Counted from the first letter of the stretch, positions 8,301 through 17,321 are shown. The stretch is DNA of 64,000 bases from Streptomyces sp. TS71-3 (GCF_018327685.1 NZ_BNEL01000003.1:3038001-3102000); one strand, 5' to 3'. The notes: generated from the sequence alone by a model not told the origin. Made by a program: numbers and translations.

Positions 8301-8322
8301 TAGTCCAAAACTAGCGGCGCTA
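8301..8322. promoter_or_regulatory. candidate TetR-type operator/promoter upstream of the thiolase
   Basis: TAGCGGCGCTA (8312-8322) is a perfect odd-length palindrome, overlapping a second small inverted repeat, TAGT-N5-ACTA (8301-8313). The sequence is locally AT-rich (CTAATTAAAG follows) and lies about 75 bases before the GTG start at 8394. This is the kind of site bound by TetR-type acyl-CoA or fatty-acid regulators, but no regulator gene adjoins it. The remaining 8012-8393 stretch shows no gene. Confidence 0.45.
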
Positions 8323-8393
8323 ATTAAAGAGGTGGTGGCGCTCATCTCAGGCGCCGGTGCCGCCCACCGGTTCGTCATCCCAGGAGTGCCCCC

Positions 8394-9581
8394 GTGCGTC
8401 CAGTCCACTTCGCCGCCGCGCGCCGCACCCCCGTCGGCAAGCTGCGCGGCGCCCTCTCCTCGGTGCGTCCCGACGATCTCGCCGCGACGGTGATCCGCGG
8501 ACTGCTCGCCGACATCCCCGGGCTCGACCCCGCCCGTATCGACGACGTGTACTGGGGCGCCGCCAACCAGGCGGGCGAGGACAACCGCAACGTCGCCCGC
8601 ATGGCGGTCCTGCTCGCCGGGCTGCCCGATTCGGTGCCGGGCGCCACCCTGAACAGGCTCTGCGCCTCCGGCATGGAGGCCGTGACCACGGCGGCCCGGG
8701 CCATCGCCTCCGGCGACGCCGATGTGGTGCTGGCCGGCGGCTCCGAGTCCATGAGCCGCGCCCCGTTCGTCCTGCCCCGCCCCGACCAGGCCTTCCCGCA
8801 GCGCATGGAGACCGCCGACACGCGGCTCGGCTGGCGCCTGGTCAACCCCCGGATGAAGGAGCTGCACGGCCTGCTCTCCATGGGCGAGACCGCGGAGGAG
8901 GTCGCCGAGCGGTACTCGATCTCCCGCGAGCGCCAGGACGACTTCGCGCTCCGCAGCCACCGGCGGGCCGCCGAGGCGCGCAAGGACGGCCGCTTCGACG
9001 CGGAACTGCTCCCCGTGACCCGGCAGGACGACGTGGTGGTCGACGCCGACGAGGGCATCCGGGTCGACACCTCCTACGAGAAGCTGGCCTCGCTCAAGCC
9101 CGTGTTCCGCCCGGGTGGCACGGTCACCGCGGGCAACTCCTCACCGATGAACGACGGCGCCGCCGGGCTGCTGCTGGTCAGCGAGGAGGCGCTGAACGAC
9201 CTCGGCCTCGTCTCCCTGGGCCGCTACGTCCGCGGCGCCTCCGCCGGAGTCCACCCGGACGTGATGGGAATCGGCCCCGTGCCCGCGACCCGCAAGGCGC
9301 TGACCCGAGCCGGCTGGTCCGTCGGCGACATCGAGGAGGCGGAGCTCAACGAGGCCTTCGCCGCCCAGACGCTCGCCTGCGTGGACGAGCTCGGCCTCGA
9401 CCCCGAGTTGGTCAACCCGGACGGCGGCGCCATCGCGCTCGGGCATCCGCTGGGCTGCTCGGGAGCCCGCATCCTGACCACCCTGCTGCACCGGATGCGG
9501 CGTTCGGGCGCCGCCCGCGGGCTGGCCACCATGTGCGTGGGCGTGGGGCAGGGCAGCGCGGTCCTCGTCGAGCGGGCCTGA
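8394..9581 (+). CDS. thiolase, acetyl-CoA C-acyltransferase (PcaF/PaaJ-like)
   Basis: A 395-residue thiolase. The nucleophilic Cys is at residue ~90 in NRLCASGMEAV; NEAFAAQ, GHPLGCSGAR and the second catalytic Cys in MCVGVGQG follow at normal spacing. The blocks GALSSVRPDDLAA, ANQAGEDNRNVARMA and ESMSRAPFV are especially like beta-ketoadipyl-CoA thiolases (PcaF/PaaJ), which cleave 3-oxoadipyl-CoA to succinyl-CoA and acetyl-CoA in aromatic degradation. No other pca or paa gene is nearby, so a general 3-ketoacyl-CoA thiolase role is also possible. The start is a GTG at 8394; an upstream palindrome suggests single-gene repression. Confidence 0.9.
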   Translation: MRPVHFAAARRTPVGKLRGALSSVRPDDLAATVIRGLLADIPGLDPARIDDVYWGAANQAGEDNRNVARMAVLLAGLPDSVPGATLNRLCASGMEAVTTAARAIASGDADVVLAGGSESMSRAPFVLPRPDQAFPQRMETADTRLGWRLVNPRMKELHGLLSMGETAEEVAERYSISRERQDDFALRSHRRAAEARKDGRFDAELLPVTRQDDVVVDADEGIRVDTSYEKLASLKPVFRPGGTVTAGNSSPMNDGAAGLLLVSEEALNDLGLVSLGRYVRGASAGVHPDVMGIGPVPATRKALTRAGWSVGDIEEAELNEAFAAQTLACVDELGLDPELVNPDGGAIALGHPLGCSGARILTTLLHRMRRSGAARGLATMCVGVGQGSAVLVERA

Positions 9582-9904
9582 GCGCCGAGCCTGGGTGCCG
9601 GGCTTGAGCGGGGGGCCTGAACCGGCGCCCCGAAGCAAGTTCGGCGTGTCCGAGCCTGTGCCTGAGGCGCACGAGGACGTGAGCGGCGGACGCGGGTTTG
9701 CGCCCGCGCCGCCCGCACGCCGTTCGCCGTCGCGCCGCCCGCGCCGGTCCGAGCGCCCCGGCCCGCGTCGAAGGGGCGTGAGCGGGTCTTCCGCTCTGCC
9801 GCGGCGGCTGGTCGGGGCCGTGGCCGGAAGGTGCGCAGGCGGTCGCGGATGCGAAGAAAGCCCTTACCAGACGTCATGTTCGGGGCATAGCATCTCCGTC
9901 CGGT
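9582..9904. other. intergenic stretch without a supported gene
   Basis: The 323 bases between the thiolase and the TauE-like exporter are GC-rich and low in complexity. I see no conserved frame, RNA gene or strong hairpin. The AT-richer bases around 9870-9900 (AGACGTCATGTTCGGGGCAT) are the likeliest location for the exporter promoter. Confidence 0.4.
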
Positions 9905-10660
9905 ATGGACATCACCTTGTGGGACTTCATGGCGCTCGCCGCGGCGGCCGCGCTCGTCGGCTTCGCCAAGACCGCCGTGAGCGGCGCCAACACCGTGAGC
10001 CTCGCGGTGTTCGCCGCGATACTCCCCGCCCGCGAGTCGACCGGCGTCCTGCTGCCCATCCTGATCACCGGCGACGTGCTCGCGGTGCTCACCTACCGGC
10101 GGCACGCGCACTGGCCCACCCTGTGGCGGCTGTTCCCGGCGGTCGCCGCCGGGGTCGTCGTCGGCGTGCTCTTCCTGCTCTGGGCGGACGACGAGGCCGT
10201 GCGCACCTCGATCGGGGCCATCCTGCTGCTGATGGCCGGTGTCACCCTGTGGCGCAGACGGAACGCGCAGCAGCAGGAGGAGCAGACGTCCGCCGCCACC
10301 CGCGGTGAGCGGCTCAAGGCCCGCTCCTACGGCGTGCTGGGCGGCTTCACCACGATGGTCGCCAACGCGGGCGGTCCCGTGATGTCGCTCTACCTGCTCT
10401 CCGCCGGCTTCAGGAAGCTCAGCTTCCTGGGCACGTCCGCCTGGTTCTTCCTGATCGTGAACACCTCCAAGGTGCCCTTCAGCGCCGGGCTCGGCCTGAT
10501 CGACGGGCACTCGCTGCTGCTGGACGCGGAGCTGTTCCTCTTCGTCCTGCCGGGCGCGCTGATCGGCAAGGCCTGCGTCGCCCGGATCAACCAGCGGCTC
10601 TTCGAGCACCTGGTGATCGCGGCGACGGTGGTGGGGGGCCTGGAACTGCTGCTGAACTGA
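9905..10660 (+). CDS. TauE/SafE-family sulfite/anion exporter
   Basis: A 251-residue polytopic membrane protein with about seven or eight helices. The first helix plus GFAKTAVSGANTVSLA is the characteristic TauE/SafE repeat motif, and the second repeat appears at VLGGFTTMVANAGGPVMSLYLL. Members export sulfite, sulfoacetate or other small organosulfur anions from the cytosol. No sulfur-metabolism neighbour supports a particular substrate. The gene is monocistronic. Confidence 0.88.
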   Translation: MDITLWDFMALAAAAALVGFAKTAVSGANTVSLAVFAAILPARESTGVLLPILITGDVLAVLTYRRHAHWPTLWRLFPAVAAGVVVGVLFLLWADDEAVRTSIGAILLLMAGVTLWRRRNAQQQEEQTSAATRGERLKARSYGVLGGFTTMVANAGGPVMSLYLLSAGFRKLSFLGTSAWFFLIVNTSKVPFSAGLGLIDGHSLLLDAELFLFVLPGALIGKACVARINQRLFEHLVIAATVVGGLELLLN

Positions 10661-10724
10661 GGCGGCTCACCCCGCCGCGGCCCCGACCGCACTCGCTGAC
10701 CCAACCGCGCGGGAGACCGCCCCA

Positions 10725-10757
10725 CCGCGGCCCGCGAACGCCCGCCGCGGCCCGCGA
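10725..10757. repeat. short direct repeat between tauE-like and DUF309 genes
   Basis: CCGCGGCCCGCGA occurs at 10725-10737 and again at 10745-10757, 20 bases apart, in the 178-base spacer between two convergent genes. The rest of the spacer has loosely repeated CCCGGATCCG-type words. It may act in termination; the evidence is only the repeat itself. Confidence 0.5.
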
Positions 10758-10838
10758 CCGCCTCGCCGCCCGGCCCGGGATCCGTCCGGTCCCGGATCCG
10801 CCCGGCCCGTGATCCGGCCGCTCCCGGGTCCGCCCGGC

Positions 10839-11378
10839 CTACCCCGCCACCCCGCGCAGCCGCGGCGCCCAGGACGCCGCGTCGACGGGTGAGCCGTCGT
10901 CGTCGACGGTGTCCGCCAGCTCGCGCGCCCACACCGTCAGGCCCGGCACGTCCAGACCGTGCGGCTGGACCCGCGAGGTGGTGCTGCACCAGTCGCTCAC
11001 GGCGCCGGCCCCCCGGCGCAGCAGCCGCGCGCCGCCCTCCGCGTTGCCGCGGGCCGCATGGGTGAGCCCGACGGCGAGCTGGGCCAGGCCGCGCCACAGG
11101 GCACGCTCCGCGTCGGGGCCGGTCTTCCAGGCGTCCTCGAAGACCTCGTGGGCGTGGAACGGCTTGCCGTCGTCCAGCAGGCGCTGGGCCTCGTCGATGG
11201 TGGCGGAGGCGCTGCGGGTGACGCCCTCCGGCTGTCTGGGGGTGCCCTCGGAGCCGTACGGGAGGGGGCGGCCCAGGCCGTCCCGGGGCCGGGCGTTCCT
11301 GGCCCGGCCCTCCTGGTCGCGATCCCGGTTCCACCCGCCGCTGCCGGCGGGCTCCGGGGCGGCTCGGTCGTCGTCCAT
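10839..11378 (-). CDS. DUF309 domain protein
   Basis: A 179-residue protein. The C-terminal two-thirds carry the DUF309 signature FHAHEVFEDAWK followed by LWRGLAQLAVGLTHAARGN, a small all-alpha, metal-site-like fold of unknown function found in bacteria and plastids. The N-terminal ~60 residues are charged and disordered-looking. The ATG at 11378 (MDDDRAAPEP) is the best start; the open frame extends 69 codons further but runs into the promoter of the divergent gene. Confidence 0.85.
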   Translation of the reverse strand: MDDDRAAPEPAGSGGWNRDRDQEGRARNARPRDGLGRPLPYGSEGTPRQPEGVTRSASATIDEAQRLLDDGKPFHAHEVFEDAWKTGPDAERALWRGLAQLAVGLTHAARGNAEGGARLLRRGAGAVSDWCSTTSRVQPHGLDVPGLTVWARELADTVDDDGSPVDAASWAPRLRGVAG

Positions 11379-11511
11379 GACCCCATTGTCCTGCGCGGCC
11401 GCCCCGGGCGGCGCACCGCGGCGGACCGCCGGAGGGATCGCGGGCCGCACCCGCGGCCTGAGGTGTCCTTGCCGTCCTGGTGGGGCTGTGGTGATGTTGC
11501 CCGGGGGTGGG

Positions 11512-12252
11512 ATGGCCATGGGGGAGACGATCGGGAGTGTCGCGGGCGCGCACGCCCGGCTCAAGTCCGCGCAGAAGTCGGCCAAGGGCGTGTCGCTGTA
11601 CGCGCGCTATGTGAACCGGCCGACCGGGCGCTACCTCGCGGCGGGTGCCTACGGGCTGGGGCTCACGCCCAACCAGGTCACCGCCGTCAGCGCGGTGTTC
11701 AGCTTCGCGGCCGTGGCCGGCACGGCCGTCGGGACGCCGTCCTCATGGCTCGGCCTCGCCGTGTGGCTGGGCCTCGCGGTGGGCTTCGCCTTCGACTCGG
11801 CGGACGGCCAGCTCGCCCGGCTGACCGGCAGCGGCGGCCCGGCGGGGGAGTGGCTGGACCACGTGGTCGACTGTGCGAAGATCACGGCGCTGCACGCCGC
11901 CGTGCTGATCACCTTCTACCGCCACCCTGAGTACTTCGGGTTCTCCGGCGACGCCTGGCTGCTGGTCCCGCTGGGCTTCCAGTTCGCCGCCGTCGTCACC
12001 TTCTTCGGCGGGCTGCTCACGGAGAAGCTCAAACCGGGGGCCGCCCCCGGCACCGCGGCCCCGGCGCCCTCGACCCTGCGCGCGGTCGCGCTGCTGCCCG
12101 TCGACCACGGCGTCTTCTGCCTGGTGTTCCTGCTGCTGGGCGCCGGCGAGGCGTTCCGCTGGGCCTACACGGCGCTGGGCGCGGCGGCCGGGCTCTTCCT
12201 GCTCGCGTTCCTCACGAAGTGGTTCCGGGAACTGACCGCAGTTCCCCGCTGA
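11512..12252 (+). CDS. CDP-alcohol phosphatidyltransferase family protein
   Basis: A 246-residue integral membrane enzyme. The family catalytic motif D-x2-D-G-x2-A-R...G-x3-D-x3-D is complete in DSADGQLARLTGSGGPAGEW followed by LDHVVD. These enzymes transfer a phospho-alcohol from a CDP-activated donor to another alcohol, as in phospholipid or polyol-phosphate synthesis. Starts at 11512 or 11518 both have GGGGG/GTGGG upstream. The next gene encodes a cytidylyltransferase that could make the CDP donor. The 3' ends of the two convergent genes overlap by 41 bases. The pair sits at the edge of the exopolysaccharide locus, suggesting a phosphodiester decoration or a phospho-lipid/polyol product. 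Confidence 0.9.
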   Translation: MAMGETIGSVAGAHARLKSAQKSAKGVSLYARYVNRPTGRYLAAGAYGLGLTPNQVTAVSAVFSFAAVAGTAVGTPSSWLGLAVWLGLAVGFAFDSADGQLARLTGSGGPAGEWLDHVVDCAKITALHAAVLITFYRHPEYFGFSGDAWLLVPLGFQFAAVVTFFGGLLTEKLKPGAAPGTAAPAPSTLRAVALLPVDHGVFCLVFLLLGAGEAFRWAYTALGAAAGLFLLAFLTKWFRELTAVPR

Positions 12253-12715
12253 ACGGCGGATCCGCGCCACCCGGGCCGCCGAGTGCGTCCAGCGCGCGGC
12301 GGAGCTGGGTGCTGGACGTGTGCACGGTGTACGGGAAGTAGACGACGCTCACGCCCACGGACGCGAAGTCGCGCTCCAGCTTCTCCCCCTTGGGGGTGCC
12401 CCGCCAGTCGTCGCCCTTGAAGAGCACGTCGAACCGGACCTGCTTCCAGGTCTGAAGCTTGTCGGGGACGGTCTCCACGAAGGCGGCGTCGACGAACTTC
12501 ACGCTGCGCACGATCTCCAGCCGCTCCACCAGCGGGATCATCGGGCGCCGGCCCTTGGCCCGCTCCGCCATCTCGTCCGAGACCACCCCGGCCACCAGGT
12601 AGTCGCACTGCGCCCGAGCATGGCGGAGGATGTTCAGATGCCCGATGTGGAAGAGGTCGTACGCCCCGGGTGCGTACCCGACCCGCCAGCGTCTGCCCGG
12701 TCCGCCCGCCGTCAC
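12212..12715 (-). CDS. cytidylyltransferase-like protein (TagD / glycerol-3-phosphate cytidylyltransferase family)
   Basis: A 167-residue nucleotidyltransferase. The N-terminal GYAPGAYDLFHIGHLNIL contains the HxGH nucleotide-binding signature of the TagD/TarD family, and the distal HTSSTQLRR provides the conserved ST-x2-(R/K)R-like motif. The family makes CDP-glycerol or related CDP-alcohols from CTP. A GTG at 12715 preceded by GGGGGG was chosen; the longer frame to 12886 includes unrelated sequence and the promoter of the divergent glycosyltransferase. Convergent overlap with the CDP-alcohol phosphotransferase gene suggests a functional pair. Confidence 0.85.
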   Translation of the reverse strand: MTAGGPGRRWRVGYAPGAYDLFHIGHLNILRHARAQCDYLVAGVVSDEMAERAKGRRPMIPLVERLEIVRSVKFVDAAFVETVPDKLQTWKQVRFDVLFKGDDWRGTPKGEKLERDFASVGVSVVYFPYTVHTSSTQLRRALDALGGPGGADPPFSGELRSVPGTTS

Positions 12716-12889
12716 CCGTACCCCCCGGAGCCATCCGCGCTCTGAGCGGGCCCAACCGGCGGGCCCGCACGCGGTCTTCGACGATAGCGTGCACGTTCCG
12801 TGCCCGTATGGTGAACGATGAGGGAGACCGCAGCTTCCGCCGGTGACGGGCCGGGACGCTGGACCGCGGATCCGGGAGGGGACCACCGG

Positions 12890-14158
12890 GTGAGTGAGGA
12901 CGAGCAGGTCGAGCGGTACGCTGCCGCCCGGGCGCCACGCCGCAGGCTGTTACTCGTGTCCACCAACTACGCGCCGGAGCACACCGGAATCGGCCCCTAC
13001 GCCACGCAGATCGCCGAGCACTGGGCCGCCCGCGGCCACGAGACCCACGTCCTCACCGGCATGCCGCACTATCCGTCCTGGCGCCTCGACCCGGCGTACC
13101 AGGGCGCCTGGCGGCGCACGGAGCGGCGCGCCGGAGTCCTGGTGCACCGCAGGCGCCACACGGTGCCGCCCCGCCAGACGGCCGTGCGCCGCGCCCTGTT
13201 CGAGGCCTCCGTGCTGGCGCACGGCCTGCTCGCACCGCCCCGCACCGGCCGCCTCGACGCCGTGCTCGCCCAGATGCCGAGCCTCGCCGGCGGCCTGCTC
13301 GGCGCCCGTCTCGCCGCCCGGCACCGGGTGCCGTACATACCCGTCGTCCAGGACCTGATGGGCGCCGCCGCGGCACAGAGCGGCATCCGCGGCGGCGCAC
13401 GAGCCGCGGGGCTCGCCGAGCGCGCCGAGGCGTACGCGCTGCGCAGCGCGGCCCTCGTCGGCGTGATCCACGAGACCTTCGTCGACCGCGTCACCGCCCT
13501 CGGCGTGGACCGGGACCGGATCCGCCTGGTGCCCAACTGGTCGCATGTCCGCGGGCCGTTACGACCGAGGGCCGGGACCAGGGCGCGGCTCGGCTGGCCG
13601 GCCGGGCAGACCGTGGTGCTGCACTCCGGCAACATGGGCCTCAAGCAGGGTCTTGAGGTGCTGGTGGAGGCGGCCCGCCGGGACCCTTCCGTCCGCTTCG
13701 TCCTGATGGGCGACGGCAACCAGCGCGCCGGCCTCGCCCGGCTCGCCGCGGGCGTGCCCAACCTGGACCTCCTCCCGCCCGCCGCCACCGACGACTTCCC
13801 CGAGGTGCTGGCCGCCGCCGACGTGCTCGCGGTCACCCAGCGCGCCTCGGTGCTGGACATGAGCGTGCCGTCCAAGCTGACCTCGTACTTCGCCTCCGGC
13901 CGCCCCGTGGTGGCCGCCGTGTCCCCGGGCGGCGGCACGGCGCAGGAGGTGCGCCGCTCGGGCGCCGGGCTGCTGGTCGACCCGGAGAACCCGGCGGAAC
14001 TGCTCGCGGCGGTGCGCAGGCTCGCCGCCGACACGGCCCTCGCGGACACGCTGGGGGCCGCGGGGCCCCGTCACGTGGCCGCCCACCTCTCGCGCCGGGC
14101 GGGCCTGGCGCGGATCGACGCACTCATCGACGAGGCCTTGGGGGGACCAGGCGCGTGA
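12890..14158 (+). CDS. WcaI-like GT4 glycosyltransferase with two TTA codons
   Basis: A 422-residue GT4/GT-B enzyme. The N-terminus STNYAPEHTGIGPYATQIAE and the motif TGMPHYPSW match the WcaI-type colanic-acid glycosyltransferases; the C-terminal half has the nucleotide-sugar site (NMGLKQGLEVLVEAARRD and VPSKLTSYFASGRPVVA). The GTG at 12890 follows GGGAGGGG at a good distance; an ATG at 12818 is possible but poorly placed. Leu codons at 12950-12952 and 13559-13561 are TTA, so translation should need the bldA tRNA. It overlaps the next gene by GTGA, which puts the downstream Wzz-like gene under the same control by coupling. Confidence 0.9.
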   Translation: MSEDEQVERYAAARAPRRRLLLVSTNYAPEHTGIGPYATQIAEHWAARGHETHVLTGMPHYPSWRLDPAYQGAWRRTERRAGVLVHRRRHTVPPRQTAVRRALFEASVLAHGLLAPPRTGRLDAVLAQMPSLAGGLLGARLAARHRVPYIPVVQDLMGAAAAQSGIRGGARAAGLAERAEAYALRSAALVGVIHETFVDRVTALGVDRDRIRLVPNWSHVRGPLRPRAGTRARLGWPAGQTVVLHSGNMGLKQGLEVLVEAARRDPSVRFVLMGDGNQRAGLARLAAGVPNLDLLPPAATDDFPEVLAAADVLAVTQRASVLDMSVPSKLTSYFASGRPVVAAVSPGGGTAQEVRRSGAGLLVDPENPAELLAAVRRLAADTALADTLGAAGPRHVAAHLSRRAGLARIDALIDEALGGPGA

Positions 14159-15930
14159 CCGACACACATGTTCCGGCCAGGGGCGACGACGAGCCCGACC
14201 AGCTCCGCGAGCAGTTCCGCCAGCTGCTGCGCTACCGCTGGCTCCTCGGCTGCGGCGTCGGCGCGGGCCTGCTCGGCGGCGCCTGGCTCGGCGTGACCGG
14301 CGCCGACTCCTACGCCGCGACCAGCGACATCGTGCTGCGCGCGCCCACCAACGACCCGTTCGACCCGGCCGTCTCGGTGGACAAGACCCTCAACATGGGT
14401 TCCGAGCGGCAGACCGCGCTGAGCAGCAGCGTCGCCCAGGTGGCCGCCCACGACCTCGGCACGACCGTGCCGACGGCCGCCCTCCAGCAGGGTCTCCAGG
14501 TCACCAATCCGCCCCAGACCCTCGTCCTGCACTTCGCCTACACGGCCGCCGCCCCCGAGGAGGCCGCCCGCCGCGCCAACGCCCTGACCAAGGCCTACCT
14601 GGAGCTGCGCAAGAGCCAGTGGGACCAGGTGCGGGCCAGCATGGTCAAGAAGTACAGCGACCAGCTCGCCCCGCTCGTCAAGCAGCAGGACGACATCACC
14701 AAGCAGATCGGCCGGCTCCCGGACGGAAGCTCGGCCGCCGACTCCGCCTACGCCGTCAAGGCCAACCTCCTCAACCGCATCACCGAGCTGAACGGCCAGA
14801 TCAGCAGCCTCATGGCGCTGGACATGACGCCCGGCACCGTGATCCGCGAAGCCGTGCCGCCCACCGCCTCCGATGGCCTCGGACTGCCCATGGCGCTGGG
14901 CCTCGGCGGCGCCGTCGGCATCGCCCTCGGACTGCTGGCCGCCTGGGTGCGGCTCGTCTTCGACCCCACCCCGCGCTCCGCCGGCGAGGTCGCCAGGGCG
15001 GTACGCGCGCCCGTGCTCGGCATCCTCCCGCACGGCGGGACCGGGACGCTGCTCGTGGGCAGCCAGAGCGACTCGCGGGCGGCGGAGGAGTACCGCTCGA
15101 TCGCCTTCCGGCTCGCCTACGACGACCGGTTCGCCGACCGGCGCAGGCTCCTGGTCGTGGCGCCCCGGGCGGACGCCGGAGCGGCCGCGGCGACCGCCGC
15201 GGTGGCCTGCAACCTCACCGCGTCGTTCGCCGAGACCGGCAAGGACGTGCTGCTCATCGAGGCCGACCTGCGCACGCCTACGCTCGTCGAGCGGCTGCGC
15301 GCCACCACCACCCCCCGGCCCCAGTGGACCCTGCCGGATCCGGCAGCCCGCGGGTCGGCCGGTGCCGGCCAGGACGGCGCCGACTGGCCCGCGGGCGGCC
15401 ACTACGCGGTGGACGCGGGGGAGTCGGGCATGTTCGACCTGGTGCCCGGCGAGCGGGTGCGCAACGTCCCGCGCGCCCTCACCTCGGCCCGGATGACCCG
15501 CCTGATCGCCGAGGCGGACGACCCCGGCGCCACCGTCGTCGTACTCGCCCCGCCCGTCCTCGCCTACGCCGACGCGCTCGCCCTCGTCGACCGGGTGGAC
15601 GGCGTCCTCGTCGTCTGCAACCCGCGCACCGTGCACCGCGCGGACCTGGTCCGCATCCGGGAACTGATCGGCGGCGCGGGCGGCACCGTCCTGGGCGCCG
15701 TCATCCACTCCGAGCGCCGGGACGGCAGCAGCGGCAGGCGCGGGGCACCGGGCGGCGGTCACCGCGCCGGACGTCCAGCCGTCTCCGAGACGCCGCAGAC
15801 GCCGCAGACGCCGCAGACGCCGGGGACGCCGGGGACGCGCACCCGGTACGCGCCCGGCGCCCGTGGCACCCTGCCCGAGGAGGACAGCGGCACCGCCGGC
15901 CCGGGCGCCTTCCACGCGGCCGACTGGTGA
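14155..15930 (+). CDS. Wzz/Wzc-like polysaccharide copolymerase with nucleotide-binding-type C-terminal domain
   Basis: A 591-residue protein: a cytoplasmic N-terminus, a membrane helix near residues 30-45, a Wzz-type extracytoplasmic domain with coiled segments (to ~residue 235), a second helix (LGLPMALGLGGAVGIALGLL) and a cytosolic domain like bacterial tyrosine-kinase/MinD folds (DVLLIEADLRTPTLVERL is Walker-A'-like). A canonical Walker A GKS/T is not seen, so catalysis is doubtful. The C-terminus is a disordered tail with PQT/PGT repeats instead of a tyrosine cluster. Its expected role is polymer chain-length control and export. Starts overlap upstream and downstream (GTGA). Confidence 0.85.
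   Translation: MTDTHVPARGDDEPDQLREQFRQLLRYRWLLGCGVGAGLLGGAWLGVTGADSYAATSDIVLRAPTNDPFDPAVSVDKTLNMGSERQTALSSSVAQVAAHDLGTTVPTAALQQGLQVTNPPQTLVLHFAYTAAAPEEAARRANALTKAYLELRKSQWDQVRASMVKKYSDQLAPLVKQQDDITKQIGRLPDGSSAADSAYAVKANLLNRITELNGQISSLMALDMTPGTVIREAVPPTASDGLGLPMALGLGGAVGIALGLLAAWVRLVFDPTPRSAGEVARAVRAPVLGILPHGGTGTLLVGSQSDSRAAEEYRSIAFRLAYDDRFADRRRLLVVAPRADAGAAAATAAVACNLTASFAETGKDVLLIEADLRTPTLVERLRATTTPRPQWTLPDPAARGSAGAGQDGADWPAGGHYAVDAGESGMFDLVPGERVRNVPRALTSARMTRLIAEADDPGATVVVLAPPVLAYADALALVDRVDGVLVVCNPRTVHRADLVRIRELIGGAGGTVLGAVIHSERRDGSSGRRGAPGGGHRAGRPAVSETPQTPQTPQTPGTPGTRTRYAPGARGTLPEEDSGTAGPGAFHAADW
15789..15833 (+). repeat. five in-frame 9-bp repeats in the copolymerase tail
   Basis: Three copies of GACGCCGCA followed by two of GACGCCGGG encode PQT/PGT tripeptides near the C-terminus of the Wzz-like protein. 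Copy number could change in frame by slippage, altering only tail length. Confidence 0.85.
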
Positions 15931-17321
15931 GCGGCCGGCCGATACCGCCCGCCGGAGACCGCCCGGACGCCCCTGACGATCCCTCCGCCGGACGCCCGGT
16001 CACGCGCGCGGACACGCCCGGGGCGCGCGCCGCCGCGCCGCGGGCCGGACGGGGGCCCGCTCCGCACGCGCGGCTCACGGGAGCCGTGGCCGCCTCGGTG
16101 CTCGACCAGGCGGCCTCCAGCCTGACCAACATCGCCGTGCTGGTGATCGCCGCCCGGGTCTCCACCGCCGCGGGCTTCGCCGCCTTCTCGATGGTGTACC
16201 TGACCTTCACCGTGCTCCTCGGCCTCGGCACGGCCTTCGTCGGCCAGGCCCTGGTGCTGGAGCGCGGCGACGAGAACGGGCTCGCCGCCGCCTGCCGCTC
16301 GGCGGTCGCCTTCACCGCCTGCGCGTCCTGCGCCGCCGCCCTGCCGCTCGCCGCGGGCGGGCTGGCCGCCGGAGGCGGGCTGGGCGGCGCCTTCGCCGCG
16401 CTCGGGGCAGTGCTGCCGCTGGTGCTGGTGCAGGACGGGCTCCGGTACGCGTTCTCCACGCTGCGCCGGCCGGGGCGCGCCCTCGCCGCCGACACGCTGC
16501 GCCTGCTGTGCGTCGTGCCGGCGCTCCTCCTGCAACCGCAGCACACTTCTCCAGCGCGCCTCGTGGCGGTCTGGGGAGTGTCGGCGGTGCCCGCGCTGCT
16601 CCTCGGCCTCGGCCTGCTGCGGCCTCTCGCCACCGGCGCGCCCGTCCGCCTGTGGGGCTATCTGCGCCGCGGCCACCTGGGCATGCGGTTCATCGTCGAG
16701 TTCGCCGTCGGCAACGCCTCCAGCCAGCTCGCCGTCCTCGGCCTCGGACTGCTCGCCGACCCGCTGGCGGTGGGGGCGCTGCGCGGCTCCACCACCCTCT
16801 TCGGGCCGCTGAACGTCCTCTTCAACTCCGTCAACGCCTTCGGGCCGCCCCTCCTCGGCCGGCTCGGCGGACGGCGCGCCACCGTACGGGCGGCCGCGGG
16901 GCTCGGCGGTGTGCTCGCCGCCGTCGGCCTCTGCTGGGCTGCCGTCCTGTACGCGCTGCCGGCCGGTGCCGGCCGGCACATCCTCGGCGCCACCTGGGAG
17001 TCCGCGGCCACGCTGCTGCCGGCCGTGGGCGGCCAGTACGCCGTGATGGGCCTCGGCACCTGCGCGCTGGTCACCCTGCGGGTGCTCAGCCCGCGCGCCA
17101 CGCTCCGGGTCCAGGTGGTGTTCTCCCTGCTCGCCGTAGTGCTGATGCTCGCGGGCTACCGGCTGGGCGGCGCGGCGGGCGCGGCCTGGGGCCTCGCGGC
17201 GGGCTCCGCGCTCAAGGCCGCTGCCGCCTGGCTGCGGGTGCTGCGGCCCCGGGCCGCGGACCCGACCGCGGGGGCGGCCGTCAGCGCAGTGCCGCGGCCC
17301 GGTCCTGACGGCGCGTCATGA
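15927..17321 (+). CDS. Wzx-like polysaccharide flippase (MATE/MOP superfamily)
   Basis: A 464-residue protein with a ~45-residue Pro/Arg-rich cytosolic leader and about twelve membrane helices starting at VLDQAASSLTNIAVLVIAAR. That opening plus the overall topology matches polysaccharide-exporting MOP flippases (Wzx), which turn undecaprenyl-linked repeat units to the outer face. The GTG start at 15927 overlaps the copolymerase stop. The C-terminus overlaps the convergent polymerase gene by 41 bases (17281-17321). Sequence divergence is high in this family, so the assignment rests on topology plus context. Confidence 0.82.
   Translation: MSGRPIPPAGDRPDAPDDPSAGRPVTRADTPGARAAAPRAGRGPAPHARLTGAVAASVLDQAASSLTNIAVLVIAARVSTAAGFAAFSMVYLTFTVLLGLGTAFVGQALVLERGDENGLAAACRSAVAFTACASCAAALPLAAGGLAAGGGLGGAFAALGAVLPLVLVQDGLRYAFSTLRRPGRALAADTLRLLCVVPALLLQPQHTSPARLVAVWGVSAVPALLLGLGLLRPLATGAPVRLWGYLRRGHLGMRFIVEFAVGNASSQLAVLGLGLLADPLAVGALRGSTTLFGPLNVLFNSVNAFGPPLLGRLGGRRATVRAAAGLGGVLAAVGLCWAAVLYALPAGAGRHILGATWESAATLLPAVGGQYAVMGLGTCALVTLRVLSPRATLRVQVVFSLLAVVLMLAGYRLGGAAGAAWGLAAGSALKAAAAWLRVLRPRAADPTAGAAVSAVPRPGPDGAS

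Noticed and set aside
12716..12886. Longer N-terminus for the cytidylyltransferase
   Set aside because: The extra residues have no family match and would extend into the divergent glycosyltransferase promoter. A GTG with GGGGGG upstream at 12715 fits the TagD family start.
14619..15926. Extended N-terminus of the flippase on the same strand
   Set aside because: Overlaps the copolymerase gene in another frame and is Arg/Pro-rich without homology. The GTG at 15927 gives a normal flippase with a stop-overlapping start.
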